NCBI GenBank assembly: GCA_009781965.1
Contig: WQUS01000114.1
Span: 1-6,297, forward strand
Length of the DNA stretch: 6,297 nucleotides
Reading direction: 5' to 3'
Origin: Bacillota bacterium
Lineage (GTDB): Bacteria > Bacillota > Desulfotomaculia > Desulfotomaculales > Desulfallaceae
The position numbers and the translations under genes are program-made. Shown here one piece after another: positions 6,131-6,297 of the stretch. The notes under the pieces were generated by a model, which was given only the letters and a program-made list of their open reading frames with translations, had not been told where the DNA came from and did not search any database. Numbering within the stretch: the first letter of the stretch is position 1; each line of letters begins with the position of its first letter.

Positions 6131-6158
6131 ATTATACCATAGGAACATGGTTTGTCTA
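6131..6158 (-). promoter_or_regulatory. Strong sigma-70-type promoter of the coiled-coil gene
   Basis: On the minus strand TAGACA (6158-6153, 5 of 6), a 16-base spacer and a perfect TATAAT (6136-6131) with an extended -10 TGG in front give a near-consensus promoter. The predicted leader to ATG 6102 is only about 20 bases. The repeat element to the right begins at 6171, 12 bases upstream of the -35. Confidence 0.8.
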
Positions 6159-6170
6159 AGATAATTTTGC

Positions 6171-6297
6171 GTTACTGTTCAGGGTGGGCGACAAAGCGTT
6201 ACTGGTCAGACCTTGTGTTTGTTAGTACCCGTAGCCCAGGCCCGTAAAGTTATTAACCGTAAGCGATTTCTCGAAGAGTATGAGCGCACGGTTAATA
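6171..6297. mobile_element. Second copy of the inverted-repeat element, partial at window edge
   Basis: GTTACTGGTCAGACC at 6198 and the bases that follow align with the left end of the 266-bp element with scattered substitutions, through the palindromic unit to the last base. A further end-like sequence, GTTACTGTTCA (6171-6181), lies 27 bases before it. That sequence is the exact complement of the right end of the first element (5440-5450). The right end is outside the window, so a target duplication cannot be tested. Confidence 0.7.
6233..6297. repeat. Palindromic repeat unit, copy C (diverged)
   Basis: The same unit as copies A and B with about a dozen differences. The outer stem is a perfect 10-bp inverted repeat TATTAACCGT (6251-6260) and ACGGTTAATA (6288-6297), reaching the last base of the window. 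The inner palindrome is CTC-GAA-GAG (6270-6278) in place of CTCG-G-CGAG. Confidence 0.8.

Overview
The window is about 6.3 kb with roughly balanced base composition. Every credible gene lies on the minus strand, so transcription reads from high to low coordinates. The mix suggests an anaerobic Firmicute, perhaps a Negativicute (Sporomusaceae-like): a NodB deacetylase, an exosortase-like protein, an OmpR-type two-component pair, GAGG-type ribosome binding sites and AT-rich sigma-70-like promoters. That assignment is an inference from gene style; no ribosomal or other marker gene is present.

Layout in transcription order, right to left. (1) 6171-6297: the start of a repeat element that runs off the window. 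(2) 6158-5451: a self-contained unit with a near-consensus promoter, a 176-residue protein holding a ten-heptad coiled coil, and a hairpin terminator. (3) 5450-5185: a 266-bp miniature inverted-repeat element with imperfect 14-bp terminal repeats and an exact 8-bp target duplication. It sits in the T-tract of that terminator. (4) 5153-5099: four hexamers at exact 11-bp spacing just upstream of a -10-like box, which looks like the binding site of a PhoB/PhoP-type regulator. (5) 5061-2746: a two-gene operon. The first gene encodes an unusual fusion (signal peptide, truncated VIT domain, PEP-CTERM-like membrane segment, second membrane segment, NodB polysaccharide deacetylase). The second, 3 bases on, encodes an exosortase-like membrane cysteine peptidase with its Cys/Arg/His triad. 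(6) 2697-2670: a second promoter. (7) 2632-1: a three-gene overlapping operon with a secreted FG-GAP/VCBS-like protein, an OmpR/PhoB-family response regulator and a sensor histidine kinase cut by the window edge after its H-box.

How the parts may work together (inference): the kinase/regulator pair, perhaps informed by the secreted protein it is translationally linked to, could control the deacetylase/exosortase operon through the 11-bp repeats. The exosortase would then process the sorting-signal-like segment inside its neighbour, which could release or re-anchor the VIT stub or the deacetylase at the cell surface. The intergenic 5062-5571 is fully accounted for by the operator, the mobile element, the terminator and about 75 bases (5496-5571) of transcribed tail in which I see nothing. 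No tRNA, rRNA or CRISPR array was seen.
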